The notes under the pieces were generated by a model, which ran no database searches, was not told the DNA's origin, and saw only the letters and a list, made by a program, of their open reading frames with translations. Of a stretch of DNA of 64,000 nt, positions 7,980 through 18,285 are shown piece after piece (position 1 is the first letter of the stretch; each line of letters opens with the position of its first letter). The translations under genes were made by a program, and so were the position numbers. Source of the DNA: CBFGWV01 sp965652545 (GTDB taxonomy: Bacteria; Pseudomonadota; Gammaproteobacteria; Competibacterales; Competibacteraceae). The stretch is taken from NCBI GenBank assembly GCA_965652545.1, contig CBFGWV010000001.1, positions 26,443 to 90,442 on the forward strand, in the 5' to 3' direction.

Positions 7980-10175
7980 ATGAGTACGGATAGCAGCAGC
8001 TCGGCACTTGCCCACCCGCCGGCCATGGACGGGGCGGCGGACGAGGCCGTCACGCCGCCGCCGGTGATCGACCTGGACAGCCCCGAGTGGTATCTCAACC
8101 GCGAACTGACCTGGCTTGAGTTCAATCGCCGCGTATTGCACGAAGGGCAGGACGAGCGCACGCCGCTCTTGGAGCGGGTGAAGTTCCTCGCCATCGTCAG
8201 CGGCAATCTCGATGAATTCTTCATGAAACGCATCGGCGGCCTGAAGCAGCAACTCGGCGCCAACATGCGTACGCTGACCGTCGATGGGCGGACACCGCAG
8301 CAGCAGATCAACGAATGCTACACCGTCGTGCGCGATATCGAATCGCAGATGCGCGCCCTGGCGAAAGCCCTGCATCCGCTGTTGAAGGAACGCGGCATCT
8401 GCATCCGCAGCTACGCCCGGTTGCCGCGTACCCAGCAGCAGCAGATGCGCGACTACTACCTGCGCAATATCTTTCCCCTGGTGACGCCGCAGGCCATGGA
8501 CCCGGCGCATCCGTTCCCGTTCATCTCCAACCTTTCGCTCAATCTGCTGGTGTCGGTGCGCTACGACGACGACGAGCAGAGCGCGCTGGTGCGCATCAAA
8601 GTGCCGGTTGGGGGCGGGATACCGAGGTTCCTCAAGGTCGGGGACGAGAACACCTTCGTGCCGCTGGACGAGGTGATGGCCAACAACCTGGACCTGCTGT
8701 TTCCGGGCATGGTCATCGAATCCTGCGAGGTCTTTCGCGTCACCCGCAACGCGGTGACCGAGCACGCTGAGGATAAGGCCGAAGACCTGTTGCTGATGAT
8801 CGAATCCGAGCTGCGCGAGCGCAAGTTCGCGCCCATCGTGCGTTTGGAGGTCATCAAGAACATGAACCCGCTGCACCGCGGCATGCTGGCCGCGGAGCTG
8901 GGGCTGGACGAGGCCAGCGATGTCTTCGAGGTCGACGGCATGCTGGCGCTGCGCGATCTGTTCCAGATCGCTAGCTTGGAGGCCACCGATCTGCACGATC
9001 CGCCGCATCAACCGCTGGATCACCCCAAGCTGGTGTCCTCAAACAATATTTTCCACACCATCCGCGATCAGGGGCCGATCCTGCTCCAACACCCCTACGA
9101 GTCGTTCGCGACGTCCGTGGAGCGCTTCGTCAAGGAAGCGGCACGCGACCCCAAGGTGTTGGCGATCAAGATGACTTTGTACCGCACCTCGTCGGACTCG
9201 AAGATCATTCAATACCTGATCGAGGCCGCCCAGTTGGGCAAGCAGGTGGCAGTGGCGGTAGAGCTCAAGGCGCGCTTCGACGAACTGGCCAACATCCGCT
9301 GGGCCAACCATCTGGAAGAGGCCGGTATCCACGTCACCTATGGGGTGGTGGGTCTGAAGACCCATTGCAAGGTGATCTTCGTCGTGCGCCGTGACTATGA
9401 CGGCCTGCGCCGCTACGCCCACATCGGTACCGGCAACTATCACGCCGGCACGGCGCGCCTGTACACCGACCTCGGCATGCTCACCTGCGACCCGATCATC
9501 GGCGGCGACCTCACCGAGCTGTTCAACTATCTCACTACCGGCTATGTGCCCAAGCGCAGCTATCGCAAGCTGCTGCCCGCGCCCAAGTTGCTCAAGCCTG
9601 CGCTGCTGCAGAAGATCGAGCGCGAGATCGAGATCCAGCGCTCGGGCCGGCGCGGGCTCATCCAGTTCAAGATGAATGCGCTGGAGGATATCGATATCTG
9701 CCGCGCTCTGTACCAAGCCTCGCAGGCGGGCGTACAGGTCGACCTGATTCTGCGCGACACCTGCCGACTGCGCCCGGGCATACCCGGTTTGTCCGAGACG
9801 ATTCGGGTCATCAGTATCGTCGGGCGCTTCCTGGAGCACTCGCGCATCTACTACTTCCACAACGACGGCAACGACGAGTACTTCTTCGGTTCCGCCGACT
9901 GCATGAAGCGCAACCTCGAAACGCGTGTGGAGGTGGTGACGCCGGTGGATACACCGGAGCTCATGGCAGAGCTGCGTCAGATCCTCGACTGCCAGTTGAC
10001 CGATCAGCGCAGTGCATGGGACATGCAACCCGATGGCACCTACATCCAGCGTCAGCCCGGTGATGGTCAGTCGGCTGCCGGCACGCATGAACGCTTGATC
10101 GCCGTGGCCGAGCACCGCCAGCGCGAGGCGTTGCGTCTGAAGAAGCGCAAGCCCAAGGGTATTGCCCGCCACTGA
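7980..10175 (+). CDS. ppk1: Polyphosphate kinase 1
   Basis: The 731-residue enzyme reversibly transfers the gamma-phosphate of ATP to inorganic polyphosphate. Domain order matches PPK1: N domain (WYLNRELTWLEFNRRVLHEG), H domain, and two PLD-like C domains. The two catalytic-site histidines of the family lie in YAHIGTGNYH (H481, autophosphorylated) and LEHSRIYYFHNDG (H620). FFGSADCMKRNLETRVEVVTPV is the conserved C-terminal block. The Ala/Pro-rich first 35 residues and the last 45 basic residues are poorly conserved. Downstream is a CHAD protein, a polyphosphate-binding fold, which supports a polyP module. Confidence 0.96.
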   Translation: MSTDSSSSALAHPPAMDGAADEAVTPPPVIDLDSPEWYLNRELTWLEFNRRVLHEGQDERTPLLERVKFLAIVSGNLDEFFMKRIGGLKQQLGANMRTLTVDGRTPQQQINECYTVVRDIESQMRALAKALHPLLKERGICIRSYARLPRTQQQQMRDYYLRNIFPLVTPQAMDPAHPFPFISNLSLNLLVSVRYDDDEQSALVRIKVPVGGGIPRFLKVGDENTFVPLDEVMANNLDLLFPGMVIESCEVFRVTRNAVTEHAEDKAEDLLLMIESELRERKFAPIVRLEVIKNMNPLHRGMLAAELGLDEASDVFEVDGMLALRDLFQIASLEATDLHDPPHQPLDHPKLVSSNNIFHTIRDQGPILLQHPYESFATSVERFVKEAARDPKVLAIKMTLYRTSSDSKIIQYLIEAAQLGKQVAVAVELKARFDELANIRWANHLEEAGIHVTYGVVGLKTHCKVIFVVRRDYDGLRRYAHIGTGNYHAGTARLYTDLGMLTCDPIIGGDLTELFNYLTTGYVPKRSYRKLLPAPKLLKPALLQKIEREIEIQRSGRRGLIQFKMNALEDIDICRALYQASQAGVQVDLILRDTCRLRPGIPGLSETIRVISIVGRFLEHSRIYYFHNDGNDEYFFGSADCMKRNLETRVEVVTPVDTPELMAELRQILDCQLTDQRSAWDMQPDGTYIQRQPGDGQSAAGTHERLIAVAEHRQREALRLKKRKPKGIARH

Positions 10176-10192
10176 GGTCGCCGACCGCCATC

Positions 10193-11614
10193 ATGGTCAC
10201 GAGCATACTGTTGGGTGCGGGTTTGAACGACCCTCCACCCGAGGGCAGCACCTGCCGGCGAGGTGGGCAGGCGGCATGGTGGTGTTTCGATACCGCAGAC
10301 CGCGAACTGGCTCGACAGAACTTATCGCTGGTCATCCGGCGGACCGACGGCGGCCTGGTCATGGAAGCCCGTCATCGGGACGTGCTGCTGCGCGAGCCCG
10401 AGCCGGTGCCAGGCCTCGCCATTGACCGCACCAAACTGCCGGTCGATGGACGCTTCGCCGACGCCATCGCCACCCTGGCCGATAGCGGCCAACTGCGTGT
10501 GGTCAGCGCGTTCGAAGGCGAGCACACGCTGGGCGAGTTGGCCTGTGATGAACTGGCAGCGGTGCCACTGACCCGCTATAGCGGCCGCTGGACCGATATC
10601 GACGGCAAGCGCTTCGCTGCCACACAGTGGCGGATCGACGCCCCGCCCGGCGGGTGGCAAGCCGGGCATTGGCTCGTGCTGTCGGCACGGCTGGCCGGCG
10701 AACGTGCTCACTGGATGTTGGCGCCGGAGTATCGGGTCAGTGGTGCCCGTTTCAACAAACACGCCCTGTCCGGGCTGGCTCCGGGCGATGCGCTGGAGCA
10801 GGCGCTCCTGAGCTTGGTGGCCGGCTGTATCCACCACTGGCAGGACAATCTGTCCGCAGTCGCTGCGGGCCATCCCGAAGGCATACACCAGGCGCGGGTT
10901 GCGCTGCGACGGCTGCGCTCTCTGCTAAAGCTATATCGCAAGCACCTGCCCAAGGCTTGTCTCGAACCCTGGATGCCCGTTCTGAAACAGCATGCCTCAG
11001 CCCTGGGTGCGGTGCGGGATTGGGATGTCTTCTGTGCCGAGGGCCTGGCGCCGGCGACGGTGTGGATTCCCCATGCCGCGCCGGTGCAGGACTTGATCGC
11101 CTTGAGCGAGCGTGCCCGCGGCAAGGCGTTCGCCCGCTTGCAACGGCATCTGCGCAGCCGAGATTTCAGCCGGCTGTTGGTGTGGTTGCAGCTGTGGGCG
11201 TGCAGCCGGCCCTGGCGCGATGGGAGCGAAGGGCTGGACAAGCCTGTACGAGGGTTCGCCAAGACGGCGGTGAAGCGCCTCGAACGCCGCGTACGCTCGA
11301 TGGCGGACGACTTCGTCACGCTCGATACGGACGGCCGTCACCGATTGCGTATCCGCATCAAGCAGTTGCGCTACGCCTGCGAGTTCTTCAGCGGTCTTCC
11401 GGGCGTGCCCGCCGGTTCGCAACGGCGCCAGTTGGCGGCGCTTCAGGATCATCTGGGTGCGCTGAACGACGCGGCGGTGGCACGGCGTCTGATGGACGAG
11501 CTGGGTATCGCAGCGGACTCGCCGTCGCGGGCGGCGGCGGAAGGATGGTTTGCCGGCCGCAGTGCGGTGCAGGTCGACCAGTTTCCGGCACTGTGGAGCC
11601 GCTATCGGGAATGA
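10193..11614 (+). CDS. CYTH-like / CHAD domain protein
   Basis: This 473-residue cytoplasmic protein is two-part. Residues about 25-190 resemble a CYTH (triphosphate tunnel) fold: WWCFDTADRELARQNLSLVIRR corresponds to the YFDT-D-LR-G-LRxR block. The usual N-terminal ExExK metal motif is not recognisable (the protein starts MVTSILLGAGLN). From about 210 it is a CHAD domain with the conserved basic helices HQARVALRRLRSLLKLYRKH and LRIRIKQLRYACEFF. CHAD domains bind polyphosphate and target proteins to granules. It lies 17 nt after ppk1, so it is probably cotranscribed. Enzymatic activity of the CYTH half is doubtful. Confidence 0.85.
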   Translation: MVTSILLGAGLNDPPPEGSTCRRGGQAAWWCFDTADRELARQNLSLVIRRTDGGLVMEARHRDVLLREPEPVPGLAIDRTKLPVDGRFADAIATLADSGQLRVVSAFEGEHTLGELACDELAAVPLTRYSGRWTDIDGKRFAATQWRIDAPPGGWQAGHWLVLSARLAGERAHWMLAPEYRVSGARFNKHALSGLAPGDALEQALLSLVAGCIHHWQDNLSAVAAGHPEGIHQARVALRRLRSLLKLYRKHLPKACLEPWMPVLKQHASALGAVRDWDVFCAEGLAPATVWIPHAAPVQDLIALSERARGKAFARLQRHLRSRDFSRLLVWLQLWACSRPWRDGSEGLDKPVRGFAKTAVKRLERRVRSMADDFVTLDTDGRHRLRIRIKQLRYACEFFSGLPGVPAGSQRRQLAALQDHLGALNDAAVARRLMDELGIAADSPSRAAAEGWFAGRSAVQVDQFPALWSRYRE

Positions 11615-11689
11615 ATCGACGTTTGCCGCAGGCGGCGGCATGGGCTATGTTCGTCTCCCCGTCGAGCACCGCCTGGAGTGGCGAGTCGC

Positions 11690-12412
11690 GTGAGCAAGCG
11701 CCAGCAGATCGAACCTGAACTTCATGACGAGGCACCGGATGTGCCGCCTGAGCGCGGCGCTGACGAGTCCTCACGAGCCACCCGGCGGAAAAGTCGGCCC
11801 GAGCGCCCTGTCGCGCGTATCGGCGTAGGCACCGGTCTGTCGTGGTTTCTGCCGTTCGTGGTGTTGTTCGGCCTGGGCTGTGCAATCGCCGGGGCGGTAT
11901 GGTTCTTTTACGATCCGCCACAGCATCGGGGCGATGCGCCGAAGTATGCGCTGAACCCCGCCGGCCCCAAGGGCAGCGTCATTCTCAACCCCGGCCCGGA
12001 GGCCTTGGCACGGCTGAAGGAGGAGGCCGAAACCGTCGTCGTCGCTCCAGAACCGGAGCTCGGACCGGAAGAGGCCGATCGAGGGGCGGAGATCCAGGCG
12101 CTGCTGGACCGGGCCAAAGGGGGGCTCGAGAGCCTGCGCCTGACCACGCCGGAAGAAGACAGCGCGTTCTACTACTTTCAGCAAGTGCTGGATATCGACC
12201 CGGACAATCGGGCGGCTCTGGACGGGCTGACAGAGATCGCAACCCGTTACGCGTGGCTGGTTGAGCGCGAACTGGGACGTGGCGATCCCCAGCGCGCCCG
12301 GCATTTCCTGGAGCTCGGCCTGTCTGTGCGTCCCGACCATCCGCAGCTCAACGCCCTGGCGCCCCAGGTGGCGTCGTTGGAGGCGCAACGGACGGCTGCA
12401 CAATCGTTTTAG
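11690..12412 (+). CDS. Single-pass membrane protein with C-terminal TPR-like helices
   Basis: About 240 residues: a charged cytoplasmic N-terminus, one transmembrane helix (FLPFVVLFGLGCAIAGAVWFF), a Pro/Glu-rich stretch, and an alpha-helical C-terminal region resembling tetratricopeptide units (FYYFQQVLDIDPDNRAALDGL, QRARHFLELGLSVRPDHPQL). I placed the start at GTG 11690 because GGAG (11675-11678) is then 11 nt away. GTG at 11678 is in frame and adds four residues. No specific function is recognised. It follows ppk1 and the CHAD gene and may act at the membrane in the same process, but that is only positional. Confidence 0.7.
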   Translation: MSKRQQIEPELHDEAPDVPPERGADESSRATRRKSRPERPVARIGVGTGLSWFLPFVVLFGLGCAIAGAVWFFYDPPQHRGDAPKYALNPAGPKGSVILNPGPEALARLKEEAETVVVAPEPELGPEEADRGAEIQALLDRAKGGLESLRLTTPEEDSAFYYFQQVLDIDPDNRAALDGLTEIATRYAWLVERELGRGDPQRARHFLELGLSVRPDHPQLNALAPQVASLEAQRTAAQSF

Positions 12413-12437
12413 ATTTCAATCGGCAACGGAGTGCCCG

Positions 12438-12863
12438 ATGCATAACGTAACGATAACTTTGGCGGCGCTTGCCGCGCTTGTCGCCACCCCTGTATGTTCC
12501 CAGTCCGTGCACAAATGGGTCGATGCCGACGGCGTCACCCACTATGGTGCCCGCCCGCCGTTGGACCGGCCATCCGAGGCCTTCGAGCCGTCATACTCCC
12601 GAACCACTGCCGAACCCGATGCGCTGACCCGACGCTATCGGCAGGCGCTGGACAATATGGCGCCTGCGGCCGTTCCCACCGCGGCACCCGCCAAGCCGGC
12701 CGCCGCAAAGATGTCTTTGAGCGATAAGCAGCGGCTGGACGACATTGAGATGAGGCTGACGATGCTGGTGAATTCGGCCGTCAGTACCGCCGCCCGCCAG
12801 CGTAAGGCCCTGACCGAGGAGCGCCGGGCGATCTATGCCCGTTACGGGATGAAGGCGCCATAA
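12438..12863 (+). CDS. DUF4124 periplasmic protein
   Basis: This is a 141-residue exported protein beginning MHNVTITLAALAALVATPVCS (signal peptide), then the DUF4124 core VHKWVDADGVTHYGARPP. An Ala/Pro-rich linker (about 78-92) follows, and a charged helical tail (LSDKQRLDDIEMRLTMLV) that could be a short coiled coil. The ATG at 12438 gives a proper signal peptide. The frame stays open upstream only by chance. DUF4124 proteins are small envelope proteins of unknown role. The transcript ends at the hairpin immediately after the stop. Confidence 0.82.
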   Translation: MHNVTITLAALAALVATPVCSQSVHKWVDADGVTHYGARPPLDRPSEAFEPSYSRTTAEPDALTRRYRQALDNMAPAAVPTAAPAKPAAAKMSLSDKQRLDDIEMRLTMLVNSAVSTAARQRKALTEERRAIYARYGMKAP

Positions 12864-12891
12864 AAAAAGCCCCGCCGGAGCGGGGCTTTTT
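12864..12891. terminator. Bidirectional rho-independent terminator
   Basis: A perfect 12-bp stem, AAAAAGCCCCGC paired with GCGGGGCTTTTT, closes a CGGA tetraloop. It has A-run and T-run flanks on both sides, so it works on either strand. It separates the converging DUF4124 gene and the Bax-inhibitor-1 gene. Confidence 0.92.
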
Positions 12892-12927
12892 GCGTCCTGC
12901 CGATGGCCGGTCGAAACCGGCCATGGA

Positions 12928-13611
12928 TCAGTCGTCGCCGCCGAAGATACCCAGCAGCGCGAGCAGGTTGACGAAAATGTTGTAGATGGAGACGTACAGA
13001 CTCACCGTCGCCATGATGTAGTTCGTCTCACCGCCGTGGATGATGCGGCTGGTGTCGTACAGGATGAACCCGGACATGATCAGGATCACCACCGAGGACA
13101 AGGCCAGGCTCAGGGCGGGGATCTGAAGGAAGACGTTCGCCAGCATGGCCACTACGGCCAGCAGAATGCCGACCATCAGGAAGCCGCCCATGAAGCTGAA
13201 GTCCTTGCGGGTGGTCAGCGCGTAGGCCGACAGCCCGAGGAAGATCACGCCCGTGCCGCCCATGGCCATCATCACCAGTTCGCCGCCATTGGCGAAGCTG
13301 CCGATATAGGCGTTCAGCAGCGGCCCCAGCGTCCAGCCCATGAAGCCGGTCAGGGCGAACACCGATGCCAGGCCCCATACGCTGTTACGCAGGGCGCCAG
13401 TCAGGAAGAACAGTCCGAAAAAGCCGCCCAGGGTCAGCAGCATTCCGAGCGGCGGCGCATTCACGGCCATGGCCACCGCAGCCATCAAACCGCTGAACAG
13501 CAGTGTCATGGACAGCAGCGCATAGGTGTTGCGTAGCACCTTGTTCGTCGTCAGCTCCGACTGACGAGTGCCTGCCCCCGTAATCGTCGTACCCATTCGC
13601 TTATCCATCAT
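12928..13611 (-). CDS. Bax inhibitor-1 / YccA-family membrane protein
   Basis: This is a 227-residue polytopic inner-membrane protein with about seven hydrophobic helices (LLSMTLLFSGLMAAVAMAV, LGMLLTLGGFFGLFFLTGAL, LMVGILLAVVAMLANVFLQ). It carries the BI-1/TMBIM C-terminal signature ILYDTSRIIHGGETNYIMAT, whose acidic and His residues belong to the pH-sensing half-channel of this family. E. coli YccA modulates FtsH. Others are Ca2+-leak channels. Its precise role here is unknown. Confidence 0.93.
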   Translation of the reverse strand: MMDKRMGTTITGAGTRQSELTTNKVLRNTYALLSMTLLFSGLMAAVAMAVNAPPLGMLLTLGGFFGLFFLTGALRNSVWGLASVFALTGFMGWTLGPLLNAYIGSFANGGELVMMAMGGTGVIFLGLSAYALTTRKDFSFMGGFLMVGILLAVVAMLANVFLQIPALSLALSSVVILIMSGFILYDTSRIIHGGETNYIMATVSLYVSIYNIFVNLLALLGIFGGDD

Positions 13612-13694
13612 GGACTCAATGCCCTCCGAAATCGTTGTCCAGTCACAGCGTTATGACTTTGAACCAGCCTGCCGGTTCCGGCAAGTGAATAACT

Positions 13695-15326
13695 CTACAT
13701 GTTGGGGTAGTTCGGGCCGCCACCGCCCTCGGGTACCACCCAGTTGATGTTCTGGGTCGGGTCCTTGATATCGCAGGTCTTGCAGTGCACGCAGTTCTGG
13801 AAATTGATCTGCAGGCGCCGCTTGCCCTCGTCGTCGGCCACGAACTCGTATACGCCGGCGGGGCAGAAGCGCTGCTCGGGGCCGTCGTACAGCGCAAGGT
13901 TCACCGACTCGGGCACCGCTGCGTTCTTCAGTGTCAGATGGCAGGGCTGGTTTTCTTCGTGGTTGGTGTTGGAGAGGAACACCGAGGACAGCTTGTCGAA
14001 GCTCACCACGCCATCGGGCTTGGGATAGTCGATGCGGTAGCACTCGCTGGCTTTCTTGAGCGCCTTGTGGTCCTCGTGGTGATGGAACGTCCAGGGCGCC
14101 TTGCCGCGCAACAGGTAGGTATCGATCGCCGAGTAAGCGATACCCCCGAACAGGCCCCAGCGGAAGGAGGGGCGGATGTTGCGCACCTTGTGAAGCTCAT
14201 CGTGCAGCCAGCTGGACTTGAAGGCCTCGGTGTAGCCGGTCGGCTCGCGTTCGCCGTCGCCGCTGATGGTCCGGAACAAGGCCTCCGCTGCGAGCATGCC
14301 GGACTTCATCGCCGTGTGCGTGCCCTTGATCTTCGGCACGTTGAGGAAGCCCGCGGTATCGCCGATCAGCGCGCCGCCGGGGAAGGTGAGCTTGGGCAGC
14401 GACTGCAGGCCGCCCTCGGTCAGCGCGCGTGCGCCGTAGGAGATGCGGCGCCCACCCTCGAAGGTCGGGCGGATGTCCGGATGCGTCTTGAAGCGCTGGA
14501 ACTCGTCGAACGGACTCAGGTACGGGTTTTTGTAATCCAGCCCGATCACGTAGCCGACCGCCACCTGATTACCCTCCAGGTGGTAGAGGAAGGAGCCGCC
14601 GTACGTGCCGAAGTCCACCGGCCAGCCCACGGTGTGGACGATCTTGCCCGGATCGTGCTTGGCCGGGTCGATTTCCCACAGCTCCTTGATGCCGATGGCG
14701 TAGGTCTGCGGGTCGGCGCCTTCGCGCAGTTTGAAGCGCTCGAACAGCCCCTTGGTCAGTGAGCCGCGGCAGCCCTCGGCGAACAAGGTATAGCGGGCGC
14801 GCAGCTCCATGCCCGGCTGGTAGGCGTCGGTCGGTTCGCCGTCCTTGCCCACGCCCATGTCGCCGGTGGCGACACCGACCACGGCGCCCTCGTCATCGAA
14901 CAGCACCTCGGCGGCTGCGAACCCGGGGTAGATCTCCACCCCGGCGGCCTCTGCCTGCTCGCCCAGCCAGCGGCAGAAATTGCCCAGGCTGATGATGTAG
15001 TTGCCCTCGTTGTGCATCTGCGGCGGCGTGGGCAGGCGGTACGAGGACTGGGTGGTGAGGAACAGGAACTGGTCTTTCTTCGCCGGGGTGTTCAGCGGCG
15101 CACCCTTGTCCTTCCAGTCGGGAATGAGCTCGTTGAGCGTGCGTGGCTCGAGCACGGCCCCCGAGAGAATATGGGCGCCGACCTCGGAGCCTTTCTCGAG
15201 TACGCACACGGTGATGTCCTGGCCGGCCTGTTCGGCGAGTTGGCGCAGGTGGATCGCGGCGGACAGGCCCGAGGGGCCCGCCCCGACGATCACCACGTCG
15301 TATTCCATGCTTTCACGTTCACTCAT
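13695..15326 (-). CDS. Electron transfer flavoprotein-ubiquinone oxidoreductase
   Basis: The 543-residue ETF-QO begins [20 protein letters not shown], with an FAD-binding GxGxxG near residue 14. It takes electrons from reduced ETF (fatty-acid, amino-acid or dimethylglycine dehydrogenases) and passes them to the membrane quinone pool. Family marks are [38 protein letters not shown] and, at the C-terminus, the [4Fe-4S] motif CPAGVYEF...[12 protein letters not shown]. Length equals the family norm. No ETF alpha/beta genes lie in the window, so its partner is encoded elsewhere. Confidence 0.96.
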   Translation of the reverse strand: MSERESMEYDVVIVGAGPSGLSAAIHLRQLAEQAGQDITVCVLEKGSEVGAHILSGAVLEPRTLNELIPDWKDKGAPLNTPAKKDQFLFLTTQSSYRLPTPPQMHNEGNYIISLGNFCRWLGEQAEAAGVEIYPGFAAAEVLFDDEGAVVGVATGDMGVGKDGEPTDAYQPGMELRARYTLFAEGCRGSLTKGLFERFKLREGADPQTYAIGIKELWEIDPAKHDPGKIVHTVGWPVDFGTYGGSFLYHLEGNQVAVGYVIGLDYKNPYLSPFDEFQRFKTHPDIRPTFEGGRRISYGARALTEGGLQSLPKLTFPGGALIGDTAGFLNVPKIKGTHTAMKSGMLAAEALFRTISGDGEREPTGYTEAFKSSWLHDELHKVRNIRPSFRWGLFGGIAYSAIDTYLLRGKAPWTFHHHEDHKALKKASECYRIDYPKPDGVVSFDKLSSVFLSNTNHEENQPCHLTLKNAAVPESVNLALYDGPEQRFCPAGVYEFVADDEGKRRLQINFQNCVHCKTCDIKDPTQNINWVVPEGGGGPNYPNM

Positions 15327-15446
15327 TCGTCTTCTCCGAAGCGACGCCCGAGCGGCTTCGCCGCTGTACCTTGTCTAACCTGGGCGCCGATTGTAAGTGC
15401 CTGCCTGCGCAGGTCCAAGTGCGCCACGCCAGCGTACGGTGCGCGC

Positions 15447-16628
15447 TCATAACTGGATGTCGTTTATCCGAAGCCGCAATGCCAGAACGCCGGCGGCAAT
15501 TACAGCCAGCACCAGCGAGGCGATGTATACATTCCAACCGGCCCAGCGATAGAGCAGGGCCGGGGCAAAGGCGCCTACCGTACCACCGAGGTAATACGAT
15601 GCAATGTATAAGCCGTTGACCACCCCTTTGCGGTGTTGCGCATGCTGATTGACCAGCCCGGAGAGCAGGGCGTGAACCAGGAACATCCCGGCGCAGAATA
15701 GCCACATCAGGCCGAAGATGGCCCGAAAATCGGGGATGACGAACAGCACCACGGCAGCCAGATACAGTGCCAGGCCCGTGCGGATGGCGACGACCTCCCC
15801 ACCCAGCCTGCGGGCGATGCCCACAGAACCCAGTGCGATGGCAATGCCTACGAGGTAACCGGAGTACACCAGGGCGATGGCGAACTCCCCAAGCGAGGCA
15901 TCCAGCGACTTGAGCCTGAAGGGCATGAGGTTCAACAGCGACGCGAAGACGAAGAACACCAGAAAGATGATGCCGTAGGCGCGCCGGAACATCGGATCGG
16001 CCAGCAATTGGCGCACGTCCTTCGCACGTACGCGGCCGAAGCCGGCCTTGGTGTCGGCCGGCAGGCGACCCAGCCACAGCCAAGCCAGCACCAGTGCCGC
16101 CGCCAGAGCGATGAATACCCACGGCCAGGGAAGGCCGGCGCCGACCATGGCGCCGGAGAACAGCCGCCCGGAGAATCCACCGAGTATGGTGGCGGCGATG
16201 TACACGCTCATCAGGCGGCGCAGCCGCGCCCCCTCGGCCATGGACGACAAATACGTCATCAGTGCGGTGAACACGGCTGGCAATAGCAGGCCTTGCGCCA
16301 GCCGTGCGCCCAGCAGCCAGGCGAAGCCGGGCGCAGCGGCGAAGACCAGTTGGAACAGCGCCAGCCCCAGAATGCCCACGCGCAGCAGGTTGCGTGCGGA
16401 TACCGACTGCAACAGCAGGCCATACAGCACGGGCGCCAGGCCTAACGGAATGAGCGTGACCGAGATGAGCAAACCGGCCTGGTCGGGGGTGACGGCGAAC
16501 TCGGCCGCCAGCCGCGGCAACAGGGGCTGGGGTGCATACAGTGCGGCGAATGCCAGCACCGTGGTGAACACCGCCGGCGCGAGTGGGGGCAACGAACGGT
16601 ACCGTAGTGGGAGGGTCGGGTGCGACAC
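15447..16628 (-). CDS. Major facilitator superfamily transporter (YnfM-like)
   Basis: About 393 residues with twelve predicted hydrophobic helices. It begins VSHPTLPLRYRSLPPLAPAV, then FTTVLAFAALYAPQPLLPRL, LISVTLIPLGLAPVLYGLLL and an MFS loop motif (ARRLGGEVVAIRTGL). I used GTG at 16628. The frame is open further upstream but would run into the start region of the divergent ABC ATPase gene at 16790 and lacks hydrophobic character there. It probably exports small molecules. The substrate is unknown. Confidence 0.82.
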   Translation of the reverse strand: MSHPTLPLRYRSLPPLAPAVFTTVLAFAALYAPQPLLPRLAAEFAVTPDQAGLLISVTLIPLGLAPVLYGLLLQSVSARNLLRVGILGLALFQLVFAAAPGFAWLLGARLAQGLLLPAVFTALMTYLSSMAEGARLRRLMSVYIAATILGGFSGRLFSGAMVGAGLPWPWVFIALAAALVLAWLWLGRLPADTKAGFGRVRAKDVRQLLADPMFRRAYGIIFLVFFVFASLLNLMPFRLKSLDASLGEFAIALVYSGYLVGIAIALGSVGIARRLGGEVVAIRTGLALYLAAVVLFVIPDFRAIFGLMWLFCAGMFLVHALLSGLVNQHAQHRKGVVNGLYIASYYLGGTVGAFAPALLYRWAGWNVYIASLVLAVIAAGVLALRLRINDIQL

Positions 16629-16789
16629 GATACCATGGCAACCCCGGCCCGCCAGGGTTGGCCGCGCTTTGCACCGCAAGCCGGGATGACTACAATCGCG
16701 CCATCCTTTTCCCGCCCGACGTTCATCACCGGTCCGGTCTGCGGTGCGATCCATCGCGACCCCGGGCAGAAATAGCAAAAAGAGATTTT

Positions 16790-17577
16790 GTGAGTGCCAC
16801 AATCACTGTAGAGAACGTCAGTCGCGCCTTTGGTGGCGTGCAAGCCGTTCGCGATTGCAGCGTAACTATCGTCCGCGGGACGATCACCGGATTGATCGGC
16901 CCCAACGGTGCGGGCAAGACCACATTGTTCAATATGGTCGCCGGTCACCTGCTCCCCGATAGCGGTCGCATTCTGCTGGACGATGAGGATGTCACCGGCC
17001 TGCCGCCGCATGCGCGCTTCCACCGCGGAATCGTGCGGACGTTCCAGATTCCTCATGAGTTCCGGCGCATGAGCGTGCTGGAGAACCTGATGATGGTGCC
17101 CGCCCCGCAGGCTGGGGAAAACCTGTTCAATGCCTGGTTCCGGCCGAACACCGTTGCGCGCCAGGAGGCCGGTATCCGCGCGCAAGCGAAAGAGGTCCTG
17201 GAGTTTCTCAAGCTCACCCAGGTGATGAACGACGCGGCCGGCAACCTCTCCGGTGGACAGAAGAAGCTGCTGGAGCTCGGTCGCACCATGATGACCGATG
17301 CCCGCGTGGTGTTGCTCGACGAACCCGGGGCGGGAGTGAACCGCACTTTGCTCAAGACGCTGGCCGAGGCGATCCGCACCCTCAATCGCGAGCGCGGCTA
17401 CACCTTCTGCATCGTCGAGCACGACATGGACCTCATCGGTGCGTTGTGCGATCCGGTGGTGGTCATGGCCGAAGGTACGGTGCTCACCCAGGGCAGCATG
17501 GCGCAGGTCATGGCCAACCGCGAAGTGCTCGAGGCCTACCTTGGTGCGGCAGTGCCGACGGCGAAGGATGCCGGCGC

Positions 17578-17581
<4 letters not shown>
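16790..17581 (+). CDS. Branched-chain amino acid-type ABC transporter ATPase (LivG-like)
   Basis: This is a 263-residue ATPase starting at GTG 16790 with an AAAGAGA RBS just upstream. It has Walker A GPNGAGKTT, the LivG-specific insert GIVRTFQIPHEFRRMSVLENL, signature LSGGQKKLLELGRTMM, Walker B VVLLDEPGAGVN and H-loop FCIVEHDMDLIG. LivG proteins lack the MalK-type extension, as here. It opens a four-gene operon in which each following gene overlaps its neighbour. Confidence 0.92.
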
Positions 17582-18284
<703 letters not shown>

Positions 18285-18285
<1 letters not shown>

